Positions 1 to 10,852 of a DNA stretch of 64,000 bases are shown piece by piece. Each line of letters begins with the position of its first letter. Positions within the stretch are counted from its first letter, which is position 1. Origin of the DNA: Symbiodinium natans. Its lineage: Eukaryota > Sar > Dinophyceae > Suessiales > Symbiodiniaceae. Under the pieces are notes generated by a model, which worked only from the letters and a program-made list of their open reading frames with translations, was not told where the DNA came from and made no database searches. Location of the stretch: the NCBI GenBank assembly GCA_905221605.1, contig CAJNDS010002308.1, forward strand, positions 295,001 through 359,000, read 5' to 3'. Position numbers and translations under genes: made by a program.

Positions 1-793
1 TCATGTGGCTTGTTGTGCGATTTACGTAGGGCTTCCTGTTCGCATGGCGTCAATCTGTGACTCCCCAGCGTTCGCACTTTTGGGTTTCTTAAAGGGTTTA
101 GGGTTTATATGGTGTTTAGGGTTTGGGGAGGGTTTAGGGAGGGTTCAGGGAGGGTTCAGGGAGGGTTTTGGGTCTGTGGAGGGGGGAGGGTTGTTCAGAG
201 TTGTGGTGCTTCTTTTGGAAATTCCAAACCCTAACCCTAACCTCAAGCCCTAGACCCTAAATCGCGCCGTCTCTTTCTAGGAATCTCACCCTGGACCCTA
301 AACCCTAAACCCTAAACCCTAAACCCCAAGGGCGCCTTAGCTTAGAAAACCGGCCACGCACGTAAAACAGCTGTTGAACAACACGCGTTGAGTTCCCCGA
401 AGAGATGACTCAAAGGGGTCCATGTACCTTATTCAGGGTTTAGGGTAGTTTAGGGTTTAGGGTACCTTATTCTGATATACTTGGGCCCAGAAGTCCTTAC
501 GTAGGAAGTACTTTAAGACCCACGTCTTCCCTATTTCATGGGTTCCCCTATGCTACCCCTCTCTGTACTACCCCCCCCCCCCCGGGTTCCCCACATAATT
601 AAGGCTACTTAGGGATGTTATTTAAGGGGGGGGGACCTTGGGGATTTAGGATAGAGGGGGGTTAGTAGGGGGAACCCATGACTATTTAAGCACATGGACC
701 CTTAACCCTAAACCCTAAACCCTAAATCCTAAACCCTAAACCCTAAACCCTAAACCCTAAACCCTAAAGGACCCTTATAGGGGATGATCCCAG
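1..793. other. Intron-like region with telomere-motif repeats
   Basis: No exon is supported here. The segment carries TTTAGGG-type repeats at about 95-190 and 434-465, CCCTAAA-type at about 225-330 and 700-768, a C14 run near 570, and one half of an inverted pair of a dispersed palindromic element (see 416-530). Confidence 0.6.
416..530 (-). mobile_element. Palindromic dispersed element, family M1, copy 1
   Basis: The core reads like an imperfect hairpin with ACTTGGGCC at one end and GGCCCAAGT at the other around AAAGTACTTCCT. The same core recurs at 893-992 in opposite orientation, and at 4203-4312, 15116-15185 and 45975-46082. It has no coding capacity. A MITE-like or introner-like origin is inferred. 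Confidence 0.6.
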
Positions 794-857
794 GCACCCG
801 CAGAAGTTCACAACCTTCGACAACGACCAGGAGCTCAGCCTCAGGGGGCTGATCTTC
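794..857 (+). CDS. Candidate exon, Asp-rich segment
   Basis: The acceptor is AG|G with incoming phase 2. The reading gives HPQKFTTFDNDQELSLRGLIF-like sequence, with FDNDQ followed by ELSL. It sits between a CCCTAAA array (700-768) and TTTAGGG repeats (865-890), like the better-supported exons. It resembles the exon at 22453 (YDNPEDDSQLS). No family is recognised and the 3' end is uncertain. Confidence 0.35.
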
Positions 858-858
858 A

Positions 859-2114
859 GAATATAGGGTTTAGGGTTTAGGGTTCAGGGGTGCTAAATAG
901 GGAATACTTGGGCCATAAAGTACTTCCTATAAAAGGACTTTGTGGACCAAGTATATCAGAATAAGGCACATGGACCATTAGGGTTGGGGTTTTGGGGTTT
1001 GGGTTGAGGGTTTGGTGATGACAGGGCCTAGGGATTCGGTTTTAGGGTTCATATAGGGATTTATGGGTTTCGGTTTTTTAGGCCAAAAGGGTTTGTGGCT
1101 TCGGAGGTTGCCAGGTAGTTCCTTTACCAAAGAGGTTTAGGGTTTAGGGTTTAGAGTTTAGGGTTTAGGGTTTCGGGTTTAGGGTTTAAGGTTTAGGGTT
1201 TAGGGTTCAGAAAGACCAAACGGATCCTGCTGTTCTACCCTGCCACAGGTGGGTCAGTTTACAGTAGGTGTTCGGGCTTCAGCTAGTTTAGTGTTCAGGG
1301 TTCAGGGTTCAGGCTTTTATGGTTTTAGGGTTTAGGGTTTCCAGAAGCCAAAACCCTGCACCCTAAACCCTAGAGACCTCTTGGGTCACGTGTTCCATTC
1401 CTTTAGATTGAATCTTCCCCAAGCCCTTAGCCCAAAACCCTAAACAGCTCGAAACCCTGAACCCCACACATTGCCTCCGCCTGGCCCACCGACCTTTTAG
1501 CCACCCGACATACTAGTAGGGGTCGGAATAACTACTAATGGTGCTCCCTTATGGTCCCTTGATAAATATTCCATAAGAACCCCAATCCTCATTCAAATTA
1601 TTCAGGCCCCTATATATTACAAAGTGATGTGTGGAAAACGGGTTTCGATCCTATAAGGCCTCTCTACACCCTGCACCCTACACCCTGAAACCGCTATTTC
1701 CCCGAAGCCCCAAACGCCAAACCCTATTCGCCCCCTAACCCCCTACAAACCTTAAGAAGCCGTAAGCAAAAAGCAAACATTAGTTGAATCTTAAAGCCAG
1801 AAACCCGAAAAAGAAACCCACAAACCCTAGAATTCCCCTATAACCCCCACAAACCCTATATAAACCTTAATGGACCCCTACAAGCTGCGATGTTCACGCT
1901 TATGCTAACACTCCAAAATAAGGATTAAGTATAGTACCCCTTTTATAATACACATTTTGGACGGTTAGTATAAGGGGGGGATCATCCCAAACTAAAAGCA
2001 GCCCTATAAATCCTACAAAACCTAAACCCCAAACCCTAAACCCTAGCCCTAAACCCTAAACCCTAAAACCCTAAACCCCATACGCCCTAAAGGCCCCTTA
2101 ACACCGACCTCTAG
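859..2114. other. Intron-like region
   Basis: The region contains TTTAGGG arrays near 1135-1208, scattered CCCTAAA units from 1350 to 1480, an M2-like element near 1925-1992 and a CCCTAAA array at 2022-2085 just before the next exon. No exon is supported. Confidence 0.5.
893..992 (+). mobile_element. Palindromic dispersed element, family M1, copy 2
   Basis: This copy is in inverted orientation to copy 1 at 416-530. It holds the shared core ATACTTGGGCC, AAAGTACTTCCT and CCAAGTATATCAGAATAAGG, followed by a CATGGACC end. Confidence 0.6.
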
Positions 2115-2176
2115 GACGCCTGGGGCGCGAACTGCGCCAAAGACAACCACGGCTACCTGGGTGGTTTCTGGTACAG
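2115..2176 (+). CDS. Candidate exon, Trp/Tyr/Gly-rich segment
   Basis: The acceptor is CTAG|GAC and the reading is open in phase 0: DAWGANCAKDNHGYLGGFWY. The proposed donor is GC in TACAG|GCGG, giving outgoing phase 2. A CCCTAAA array precedes it at about 2022-2085. The function is not recognised. It shares a Y-G-x-W flavour with the exon at 6200, which may be coincidence. Confidence 0.45.
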
Positions 2177-4031
2177 GCGGCTCGGGCGAATCGCCCTAAA
2201 CCCTAAACCCCTAAAAAGCTTAGGGTTTGGGGTTTAGGGTTTAGGGTTTCGGGTTTAGGGTTTAGGGGTTTAGGGGTTTAGGGGTTTAGGGGTTTAGGGG
2301 TTTAGGGGTTTAGGGGTTTAGGGGTTTAGGGGTTTAGGGGTTCAGGGGTTCAGGGGTTCAGGGGTTTAGGGGTTTAGGGGTTTAGGGGTTTAGGGGTTTA
2401 GGGTTTAGGGGTTTAGGGGTTTAGGGGTTTAGGGGTTTAGGGTAACCCTAAGCCCTAAACCCCAAACCCCCAAATCCTAAGCCCCCAAGCCATGTGGAGT
2501 GGGCTTTTTCTGATACTGCTGTTAGTTGGTGAGCGTTTTGTATGTTTTTTTTAGCACATGCTTACATAGTGACTAGTGTTCATATAGGAGTTAAGTTTCG
2601 GGTTTCAGGTTTAGGGTTCATTCCTAACCCTACACCCTGAACCCTAAACCCATTTTTCTACACCACATTGTCCCTAACCTCCCCCCCACCCCCAATTGGT
2701 GGCTTTATTGTTTAGGGTTTAGGCCCCCCCCACCCCCACCCTCCATGGTATCCCCACCCTGGCCCCCCCCCCCCCCCCACCGTGGCTTCCAGAGATCTCA
2801 AAACAGCGGCTTCCTTGCTTACATCCTTATACGTCGGGGTGCGACAGCAAAACAACAAATCCGGAAAGGGTACCCTTGCGAGCCCCTGCTATGACAACAA
2901 GCGAGGGTCGCGGTCGCAGAGTTGGGAAAGAGACTGCCAGAGCAGCTCAGAACCCTTGAAAGCCAGCCAAAGTAGAGCCTTCTTGACAACAGGCCCTCCC
3001 CAAGTCCCCCAGACGACCGTGACCAGACCCCCAGACACCCACCCGCCAGAACACTTCATTGCGACCCCTGAATCTTTTCACCCACCCCAAAACGCTTGGA
3101 AGGAAAGCATGTGTGTGTGTGTGTAAGTTTAGGATTTAGGGTTTAGGGTTTAGGGTTTAGGGTTTACGTTTTAGGGTTTAGGGTTTAGGGTTTAGGGCGA
3201 TGTAATCAGGATCGATCCATACAGGCATGTGGAGATTCCGAAGATTGTCCCCGAGATTGCTTTGAGAGGTCCATAGGTGATCGTTGGGGCAGCACCTGCC
3301 CCCCAAACTTGGGGGGGGGGGGGGGTATCAGGCGAAATTTCAGCTTATGTTTTTTGGCACAACAAGACATCCCCCCCTCCCTCCCCCCGCCCCCCCTTCC
3401 GCCCCCCTCCCCCCTCGTGCCCCACTCCCCCCCCCAACCAAAGCCTAGGCCAGTCAGGGCTTGGAAGTGTGAGCTTGTGCGTCAAGGGCTTAATGTTTGG
3501 GGTTCGGGGTCCCAGGTCTAATGTTTGGGTGTGAACATCCAGATTCCTGGCAGGCGATGTTGGCAGACCGGCATGTACCACACCAACAACCACCTGCCAT
3601 CTGCATGCACATGGAGCCAGAATCCTAAACCCAAGGCCAAACCTGTTTAGGGTACCCAGCACGAGAACAGGGCTCCAGGCTCTACATTCCGGCGAATTAG
3701 GGTTTGGGCTTTAGGGTTTAAGGCCTTAGTGTAGGAATTGAGCTGTGCGCCAGTACACGAGATGTCGATTTGGGGTCTGGGGTTTCTAAACCCAGCAGCC
3801 CCGCGACCCATTGCCAGCAGCCTGTTCTTGCAAGTGGATTTATGCTTAGGGTTTTTAGGGGTGAAGGTTTCGGGTTTGCGGTGTCTGGAAGCGTCTTTTG
3901 CCTGTCCCTAAACTTACCCTAAACCCTAAACCCTAAACCTTAAACCCTAAACCCTAAACCCGCTTGCGAGGTATTCCTGGCACAACCACTTGCGGATACC
4001 GGTCAAATATCTTCACATCTTCTTCAGGGAG
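2177..4031. other. Intron-like region with homopolymer tracts
   Basis: Besides the array at 2222-2445 it carries poly-C/poly-G tracts (about 2766-2780, 3310-3326, 3370-3440), TTTAGGG at 3130-3198 and CCCTAAA at 3914-3960. An open stretch at 2782-3126 has no domain or splice context and was not called. Confidence 0.5.
2222..2445 (+). repeat. (TTTAGGG)n with TTTAGGGG 8-mer expansion
   Basis: This is a mostly perfect array whose unit changes from 7 bases (TTTAGGG) to 8 bases (TTTAGGGG), with a short TTCAGGGG block near 2340-2365. Local homogenisation of a variant unit indicates expansion in place rather than capture of a chromosome end. Confidence 0.95.
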
Positions 4032-4102
4032 GACTCCTCCCTCCAGACAACCACGACCACCACCCTGTTCCTTGGACGGCACAGTTTGCTCAACACGCGG
4101 TT
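4032..4102 (+). CDS. Candidate exon, Thr-rich linker
   Basis: The acceptor is GGAG|GAC in phase 0. The reading DSSLQTTTTTTLFLGRHS has six consecutive Thr with varied Thr codons (ACA, ACC, ACG), which argues for selection on protein rather than a DNA microsatellite. It is flanked by CCCTAAA (3914-3960) and TTTAGGG (4104-4160). Such Thr runs are typical of O-glycosylated extracellular linkers. The 3' end is uncertain. Confidence 0.4.
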
Positions 4103-4202
4103 TCGGGTTTAGGGTTTAGGGTTCAGGGTTTAGGGTTTAGGGTTTAGGGTTTAGGTTTTGCGGGCTTCCGCACGCCCAAACGCTAAACCCCGATCCCAAC
4201 CC

Positions 4203-4312
4203 TACGGGTCCATTTACCTGAACAGGGAATACTTGGGCCTTAAAGGATTTCCTGTAGAAATACTTTGGGGCCTATGCATAAAATAGTAAGGTACATTGAC
4301 CCTTAGGGTAAG
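4203..4312 (+). mobile_element. Palindromic dispersed element, family M1, copy 3
   Basis: It has GGGTCCAT at one end, the core GGGAATACTTGGGCC with AAATACTTTGGGGCC, and ends with GTACATTGACCCTTAG. It is embedded between TTTAGGG and CCCTAAA arrays. Confidence 0.55.
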
Positions 4313-4321
4313 CACCGGAGG

Positions 4322-4402
4322 GTCACTCAACCCTAAACCCTAAACCCTAAACCCTAAACCCTAAACCCTAAACCCTAAACCCTAAACCCTAAACCCTAAA
4401 CC
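4322..4402 (-). repeat. (CCCTAAA)n array
   Basis: About eleven near-perfect CCCTAAA units in tandem, followed within 20 bases by a single inverted TTTAGGG. Confidence 0.95.
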
Positions 4403-5479
4403 TCATTTTGCGTGTTTAGGGTTGAGGGCTTTGGCAGCCACAAGTCTTCTGAGCCTTCAAAGATATAGGCTCAAACTCTACAAACCCCCCCAAAGCCCTG
4501 AACCCTCAACCACAAGACCCTCAACTTTGGTTCTAAACCCCAGACCCCAAACCCTAAACCCTAGACTCCATACCCTAGACGCTTTAGGGTTTGGGGTTTA
4601 GGGTTTAGGGGTTAGGGCCCCTGAATTGGGCCCTTTTGCAGAGGCCCGCGCCTTATCCATGCAAGCCAGAGCATTCCGGACATAGGGTTTAGGGTTTAGG
4701 GTTCAGGGTTTAGGGTTTAGGGTTTGGGGTTAGGGTTTAGGGTTTAGGGTTTAGGGTTTAGGGTTTAGGGTTTAGGCTTTAGGGTTTAGGGTTTGGGGTC
4801 TGGGCTCTAGGCTCTGGGTCTACTTGGAAGCCCTTTGCACTTCAATTAAGTAGGGCTTGTAGGGGATTTTTAAGTAGAGTTCGCCTAACACCCTAAACCC
4901 TAAACCCTAAACCCGAAACGGGTTCTAAAGCCTAAAAGGGTTTCAAGTAGGGAGCCCAAAGTCCCGTTAGTCAGAGTTCAGAAGCAAAAGTATATTTAAA
5001 CCCTAAACCCGAGACCCTAAACCCTAAACCCTAAACCCGAGACCATTTCGATATCTCCCAATAGGGCCGGGCTCCTTTTTGAGGTGGCCCATTTCTAGGC
5101 TCCTCAGAAGAAGAACTTCCCAGTACAAAAACGGAGTCCTTCATGCACGCTTATGCTTTACGGGGGATCTTGGACTTTCTCATTCAGGGTCAAGAGTTTC
5201 GGGTTTAGGGTTTAGGGCCTAGGGCCTAGGGCTTAGGGCTTAGGGCTGAGGGCTGAGGGCTTCTCTCTCTGGGTGTGCTTCCTGCACGTCTTAAGTTCTT
5301 AAGCTCCACTTCTCCCAAAGTTGGGGCAGCAAAAACAGCAAGTTCCTGTGTGAGCCCTCAGCGCTCCTAAACTCAGAACTCCGAACGCTGCCTTCATTCA
5401 TAGAATCAGGTAGTGGGTTTAGGGTTTAGGGTTTAGGGTTTAGGGTTTAGGGTTTAGGGTTTAGGGTTTAGGGTCCAAG

Positions 5480-5582
5480 GTTTCTTACAACAACCACAAC
5501 GACGACGACCACGACGCTGGGTTACGTGGTCGAGGCACTGCGGACTTGGGTCAAGTCCTGCGGCCCGCATCCTGCGGCTCAA
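5480..5582 (+). CDS. Candidate exon, Thr-rich linker then Cys
   Basis: The acceptor is CCAAG|G with incoming phase 2 and the donor GT in CTCAA|GTC with phase 0. The reading is FL followed by ten consecutive Thr in mixed codons, then LGYVVEALRTWVKSCGPHP. It is flanked by TTTAGGG (5413-5473) and CCCTAAA (5617-5680). Together with 4032 it suggests a secreted or surface protein with Thr-rich spacers. This rests on composition only. Confidence 0.45.
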
Positions 5583-6199
5583 GTCTTATTGGGGCTTAGG
5601 TTTCAGGCTGCTAGTTTACCCTAAACCCTAAACCCTAAACCCTAAACTCTAAACCCTAAACCCTAAACCCTAAACCCTTACTAGTTTCAGGGTTTGGGGT
5701 TTGGAGCTTTAGCAGGGTTTTGAGGGTCAGGGGTTTGGTCCGTTTTGTGGAGAAAGCAGAAGAGCAAAGAGTCCAGGCAACCTTTTGTTCTATTTTTCTT
5801 CGCTGGTTGGTGCATTTAACATTTAGTGGTATACACACATTCAAAAAAGGCACCCTTTCTTCTTCTAGTCCTTGGTTCCTTGAGAACCCGCGAGAGCTTC
5901 TTTCCGGGCTGATGGTTCAAAAGAAAGGTTTAGGGTTTAGGGCTTAGGGTTTAGAATTCGCGGGACTCGGGATAACCCTAAACCCTAAATCCTAAACCCT
6001 AAACCCTCAACCCAGTCGCCGTACGGTTCTTCTGGGGTCTTCAGGCCCAATTCTTAGTAGCTCTGTGGTACCCTTTTGTATACAGTAGCCAACTCCAACA
6101 CGGGTATTGTAATCTTAGTCGTAGAGTAGGCAACCTTTAACCTTTTTGGGGTAATAGAATCCCCTTATAATCCCGAAGGTTAACCTTTGGTTTTCCTAG

Positions 6200-6393
6200 G
6201 TACTGGACAACGTATGGATACTGGGCTACGAAGAATGACAAAAGTTACAGAAGGCTGTGGGGGATCCTGGTTGACCCGAGATGTCGTGTGCAGCCTAGAG
6301 AGGACTTGGCGACGTGCCAAGAAGAGTGCGAGGAGGGCGAGGACCATGCGACCCCCATGTGTAGGCAACCCGAAAACAAAGAGGTGCTTCCAA
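6200..6393 (+). CDS. Candidate Cys-rich exon
   Basis: This is the longest exon that I can bound at both ends. The acceptor is TTTTCCTAG|G with incoming phase 2, followed by 64 open codons and a GT donor in CCA|A-GT, phase 1. It begins YWTTYGYWATKNDKSY, carries DPRCRV, and then has Cys spacing as in ATCQEECEEGED..TPMC. The C-x3-C spacing recalls PAN/apple-like or other small disulphide modules, but I cannot assign a family. The exon at 13561 has a related CQEWC motif. Confidence 0.5.
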
Positions 6394-6561
6394 GTCATAA
6401 GTAGATTCATGGCTGGTTACAAGCCCTATAGTATGCGAATCTCTAGACCCTACCCCCTAAATTCTAGACCATTAAACCGCAATAAGTCCTTTAGCTAACT
6501 TAGTTCTTAACGGAGCCGCTCCAGGGTTCAGTCCATGGCAAGCCTAGGCTGGAGTGCTTGA

Positions 6562-6867
6562 ATGCCCTGGCCAGCGAGTACAGGCGGTTTGGGGTCACCG
6601 ATGAGGGACCATTACTTGGACGAGATTCCGGTCATAACCCATGTGGCCCAGATGATGGAGCAATGTGGAGATAATGATGAGGACGTCGTTGGCGGTGGTG
6701 GACCCAGTGGAGGGACTGGGACGGGTGCTGCAGTGGTTCCGGACAACACCGGGGGCCCAGGCAGTGACACATGCTCAGCCACAGTCTGGTACACTGTCAA
6801 CCAGTCAGAGTTGCATGGCGACTGGGTTCTGAAGCGTGGAAACGTCAGAGCTTGTGACAAGACTTTG
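6562..6867 (+). CDS. Candidate exon with Gly/Thr-rich linker
   Basis: A 100-codon open stretch includes DEIPVITHVAQMMEQCGDND, a flexible GGGGPSGGTGTG linker and SDTCSATVWYTVNQSELHGD. It stops at the start of a TTTAGGG block (6870). Splice boundaries are uncertain. A second frame in the first third is also open (EYRRFGVTDEGPLLG), so the frame used at the 5' end is unsure. No family is recognised. Confidence 0.4.
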
Positions 6868-7386
6868 GGGTTTAGGGCTTAGGGTTTAGGGTTTAGGGTT
6901 TAGCGTGTTCAGTGCCTTTTGGACACATCCCTAAACCTCTGTCAAGTGCTCATTACCCTCCTTCTGAAATTCAGAGTTTAGGGCTTAGGGGCTGCGGGTT
7001 TCAGGTTAGCATGGTTAGCTAGAAAATGGTACCCTATGCTGTTTTGCTAACCCTAAACCCTAAACCCTAAACCCTACAGCCTAAACCTACTAGTCCGTCT
7101 ACGATTTGAGGTATCTGGAAGATAAATCCATTGGGTTGGCTTCATCCCGAAGAATTCGGGCTTAGGCAAAATCCTAAACCCTAGGGTTTAGGGTTTAGGG
7201 GTTAGGGTTTAGGGTTTAGGGTTCGGGTTCCCGCAACCCTAAACCCTAAACCCTAGCCCTAAACCCTACACCCGGAACCCGGAACCCTAAACCCCAAACC
7301 TTAACCCTAAACCCTAAACCCCAAACCCCAAACCCCAAAGCCAAGCCTTGCAACCTTGTCCTCGGCGACACTCGCCTCTTCGCGAG

Positions 7387-7431
7387 GACTGCACGGCCGT
7401 GTCCTTCAATGAGCAGCTTATAATGCACGGA
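7387..7431 (+). CDS. Candidate short exon, phase 0-0
   Basis: The acceptor is GCGAG|GAC and the donor GT in CACGGA|GTG. The reading is DCTAVSFNEQLIMHG, 15 codons. CCCTAAA repeats lie upstream (7235-7340) and TTTAGGG downstream (7443-7480). It is too short for family assignment. Confidence 0.35.
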
Positions 7432-7755
7432 GTGTTTAGCTTGGGGTTTAGGGTTTTGGGTTTAGGGTTTAGGGTTTAGGCCTTAGGGGCGTAGTCCGAG
7501 GTTTTGAGGGCTTAGGGAGCTTTTGAGTTTGGGGCTTAGGGGTCTCGAGGCGGGGGGTTTGCGGTTCCTGGGGATTGGTTTTGAGGGCTTTGGGATTTAG
7601 GGTTTAGTGTTTACGGTTTAGGTGTTCAGGGCTCAGGGTTCATAAGGTTTTTTCTTCAACCCCAAGGCATTGAGGTTCTCAGAGGGTGCAGCAAGACACT
7701 GGGCCTCACTTGGGAGCTTGGTGTTTCAGCCGTCTGACAGCCGGAGACTCGGGGG

Positions 7756-7900
7756 TTCCCTAAACCCTAAACCCTAAACCCTAAACCCTAAACCCTAAAC
7801 CCTAAACCCTAAACCCTAAACCCTAAACCCTAAACCCTAAACCCTAAACCCTAAACCTTAAACCTTAAACCCTAAACCCTAAACCCCAAACCCCAAACCC
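7756..7900 (-). repeat. (CCCTAAA)n array
   Basis: About twenty units, degrading to CCCCAAA at the right end. Confidence 0.95.
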
Positions 7901-8569
7901 CAAACACCTCGCAGTCCGTCCCATCCATGCAGCTGTAAGGCGCTAGCCGGGAGCAGGCTTAGGCTTCATATGGGCAGTTCTCTAATTCGGGTCCCTGCTT
8001 GGGGATCATTTTGTAATAGGGGGCCGCCTTAGAATGGGTACCCAAAAAGGGTTTTTTGGAATTTAGGGTACTTGGGGCCTTTGGGTTTCTTGGGTTTCTT
8101 AGGATTGCTAGGGTGCTTAAGGATCTAGGGGCTTTGGGGTTGTTAGGTCTCTTAGGTTTTCTGGTGCTCCTAGGGTTTCAGGGTTTGCGGGTTTAGGGTT
8201 TAGGGTCTAGGGTCTAGGGTTCAGGGTTTAGGGTTTATGGTTTAGGGGGTTTGAGTGTGTTAGGGTTGTAGAGTGTTTTGGCTTTAGGGTTCTTATTCTG
8301 TCCCTGGGGTTCCTAGTGTTCTTAGGGTTGAGGGGGCTCTAGGCCTGGAACGACTTCGGAGAGCTGGCACGACTCAACAAAGAAAGGCCTGGTCAAGAAA
8401 GGCTGTATGGCCTCGCCCTTGAAGCACTCGGCCTCGAAGCCCGAAACCCTAAACCCTACACCCTAAATCCTAAACCCTAAACCCTACACCCTAAACCCTA
8501 AACTCTGAACCCTAAACCTTAAACCCTAAACCCTAAACCCTAAACCCTAAACCCCGCCCAACCTCCCAG

Positions 8570-8657
8570 GCGCACGAAGGAGTGCCACATGTTCGGGGAC
8601 ATCGAGATGGGGTACGGCAACTACATCGACGAAGATGATGCCGCCTTGCTAGTACTG
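8570..8657 (+). CDS. Candidate acidic exon
   Basis: The acceptor is CCCAG|G (incoming phase 2) and the proposed donor GT in ACTG|GTAGGA. The reading is RTKECHMFGDIEMGYGNY followed by IDEDDAALLVL. The CCCTAAA array 8440-8560 lies directly upstream. It resembles 794 and 22453 in having Tyr/Asp-rich then hydrophobic sequence. The function is unknown. Confidence 0.4.
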
Positions 8658-8660
8658 GTA

Positions 8661-8732
8661 GGACGTAGTATAAATCCCCATTAAGAACTGTTAGCAGAAG
8701 GGGGAACATCCCGACTTATGAGTATAACGCCC
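8661..8732. mobile_element. Dispersed element, family M2, partial
   Basis: It carries the M2 right half: TAGTATAAATCCCCATTAAG, then AACTGTTAG and GGGGGAACATCCC. Full copies are at 20245-20370 and 32788-32872. Confidence 0.5.
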
Positions 8733-8767
8733 CTTAGAGGATTCTGAGGTGAGGTCACCGGCAGGGA

Positions 8768-8832
8768 CCGAGGTACTGGGCCCTTATTCCTTTTTTTTTC
8801 TTGGGTCTCTAGGTTACTCTTGGCTCTTAGGA
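8768..8832. mobile_element. Dispersed element, family M3, partial
   Basis: A short copy with ACTGGGCCCTTATTCC, a T run and CTAGGTTACTCTTGG, the conserved ends of family M3. Confidence 0.4.
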
Positions 8833-9614
8833 TAGGGTTTGGGGGTTTGCACTTCAGCCAGAGGAAGCTCTGTGCCCTAAACCCTAAACCCTAAACCCTT
8901 AACCCTTAACCCTTGGCCCCCTAAACCCTCAACCCTCAACCCTAACCGCCGCAAACCCCAAACCCGGAACCCCACACCCTAAACCCCAAACCGCAAGCAA
9001 AACAACGCTATAAACCCCTAAGCCCTATAATGTATGGTTTACGGTTTAGGACCCTGAACCCATAAACCCTGGTCAGAGTACCCGCGGCCTCCTCCCCTGA
9101 CCCTTGGGCCCATCAACTCAACATGTTCGCGCGGTCAGGCTTAGGGATTTATAGGGTTTTTGGGCTGAAAAGCCCTCAGCCCTGCACCCGAAAGCTTACA
9201 TCCCAAACCCCAAGCCAAAAACCCCTACGCCTTCAAACCCTTAAAGTTCAGGGTTGAACCTTACACCCTGAATCCGTCAGCCTCGCACCCTTAAACCACC
9301 CCCCCCCCCCCCTTTCTCAGGTTTCTCAGGTTAGAGGCTCAAGCACTACACCTTGAATCCTTCATCCCGAAAAAGTGGACTAGGAAGGCCCGAAGTGCCC
9401 ATTTTCCTTGCAACCCTAGTTTGACAGAACAGGCCTTCCAGTTTTTCTCGTTGACTCTTCGGGGTACACAAGGGGGGACCTGATTTTGGGGTCTTGCGCA
9501 AACGCTAACCTTGCCATCGCCAAACAACTCTTCGAGGTCACGTGCTACGCCAAGGCAACTTGCCTGATTGGCGATGAACGGATACTTTGAGCGACCCATT
9601 GCTCTAAACCCTAG

Positions 9615-9725
9615 GCCCGAAGGCCTAAACCCTAAACCCTAAACCCTAAACCCTAAACCCTAAACCCTAAACCCTAAACCCTAAACCCTAAACCCTAAAC
9701 CTAAACCCTAAACCCTAAACCCTAC
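9615..9725 (-). repeat. (CCCTAAA)n array
   Basis: About fifteen units with a single one-base contraction (CCTAAA). It follows an open but unrecognised stretch. Nothing else is supported between 8733 and 10029. Confidence 0.95.
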
Positions 9726-10029
9726 TCATGTAAATGAGTTGAGGTTTGGGGTTTGGGCAATCAAGATTTGGTGTTCTGGGAGTTAAGGGTTTAAGGTGTC
9801 CTCCAGGTGCGAATTTCGTGTCGGGTCTAGGTTTTAGTGTTTACGTGTTGAGGCTTATTGGTTGTTCTTTCTTTCTTCATTTATTTTCTGTTTATTTCTT
9901 TCTTTTGTTTCCTTTTATTTCATTTTCTTTGTCTCTTTCTCGATTCTTATTTCTCCACCTTCGGTGTGGGGTTGTCAGATTTTAAACTCAACTCTTCTCC
10001 TCGCCCGGAACTCTTCTCCTCGCCCGGTC

Positions 10030-10285
10030 TACTCCTGCAGTGCCCAACCCCAGAGACTCCCTGGAGTGCCCAACCCGACCCCCTGGAATGCCCAACCCAG
10101 AGGCCCAACCCCAGACTCTCCCTGCAGTGCCCAACCCCAGAGTCTCCCTGGAGCACCCAACCCAGAGACCAACCTCAGAGTCTTCCTGCAGTGCCCGAAC
10201 CCAGAGTCTCCCTAAAGTGCCCAACCTGAGAGACTCCCTGGAGTGCCCAACCCCAGAGACTCCCTGGAGTGCCCAACCCAGAGAC
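10030..10285 (+). repeat. Minisatellite, unit about 27 bp
   Basis: About nine degenerate copies of a unit like GTGCCCAACCCCAGAGACTC followed by CCTGGA. It is open in several frames on both strands because it lacks stops, and is not called as coding. Confidence 0.85.
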
Positions 10286-10586
10286 CGAGGAGTGCTAAGG
10301 TGGGTATGTTCGAAGTAAATTATTTCTTTCTTTGTTTATGTCTTTCTTTCTTTCATTCTCTCTCTCTCTCTCTCTCCGAGACTCGGGGCAGAAGGTCCCC
10401 CAGGCTTAGCACCCCATCAGTGCCCCAGTTGATAGCACCCAGTGCCCAGCAAGATGGACTATTCATACATCCTCTTTGTACGTTTAGGGTTTAAGGGTTT
10501 AAGGGTTTAGGGTTTTAGGGTTTAAAGTTTAAGGGTTTCGGGTTTTAGGGTTTAGGGTTTGCCTAAAGCCCTGAACCCCAAAAAGC

Positions 10587-10646
10587 CGGGACTGCCTCTA
10601 CTGCCCCTTCTTCGGCTTTAAGGACTCGTATCCCTGGGTCTGCGAG
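10587..10646 (+). CDS. Candidate Cys-rich exon
   Basis: The open reading is RDCLYCPFFGFKDSYPWVCE, continuing into an in-frame region without stop to about 10670. An internal AAG|GAC could be a donor (GA) or an acceptor (AG|G), so the boundary is ambiguous. The YPW and C-x2-C spacing suggests real protein. No family is assigned. Confidence 0.35.
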
Positions 10647-10718
10647 TTCCAACCCGAAACCCGAGTCCCTGGGTTTAGGGTCGAGGCCGTCTGAGCCGTG
10701 GGTCTAAGGCTAGTTACA

Positions 10719-10852
10719 CAGTCCCTTCATAGGGCCCCCTTAGCTTCCTTAAAGGGTTCTGAAGTATGGGCCCTTGGCTTTTGCAGGGTATCAAAGGAGG
10801 TATATAGGGGGTTACCCATTCGGGGGCCCATACGAAGGGACCATGTAGCTAC
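10719..10852. mobile_element. Palindromic dispersed element, family M4, copy 1
   Basis: It begins like AGTCCCTTCATAGGGCCCCC and ends like GGGCCCATACGAAGGGACCA, followed by TGTAGCTACC, so the ends are near inverted copies. Related copies lie at 12347-12474, 19495-19612 and 61500-61572. Confidence 0.5.

Noticed and set aside
2782-3126. Open frame of 114 codons
   Set aside because: It lacks an ATG at its start and has no domain, no Cys pattern and no AG|G start. It ends in a GT microsatellite.
9947-10318. Pro/Ser-rich open frames on both strands
   Set aside because: They are translations of a 27-base minisatellite, open in several frames with no splice or start context.
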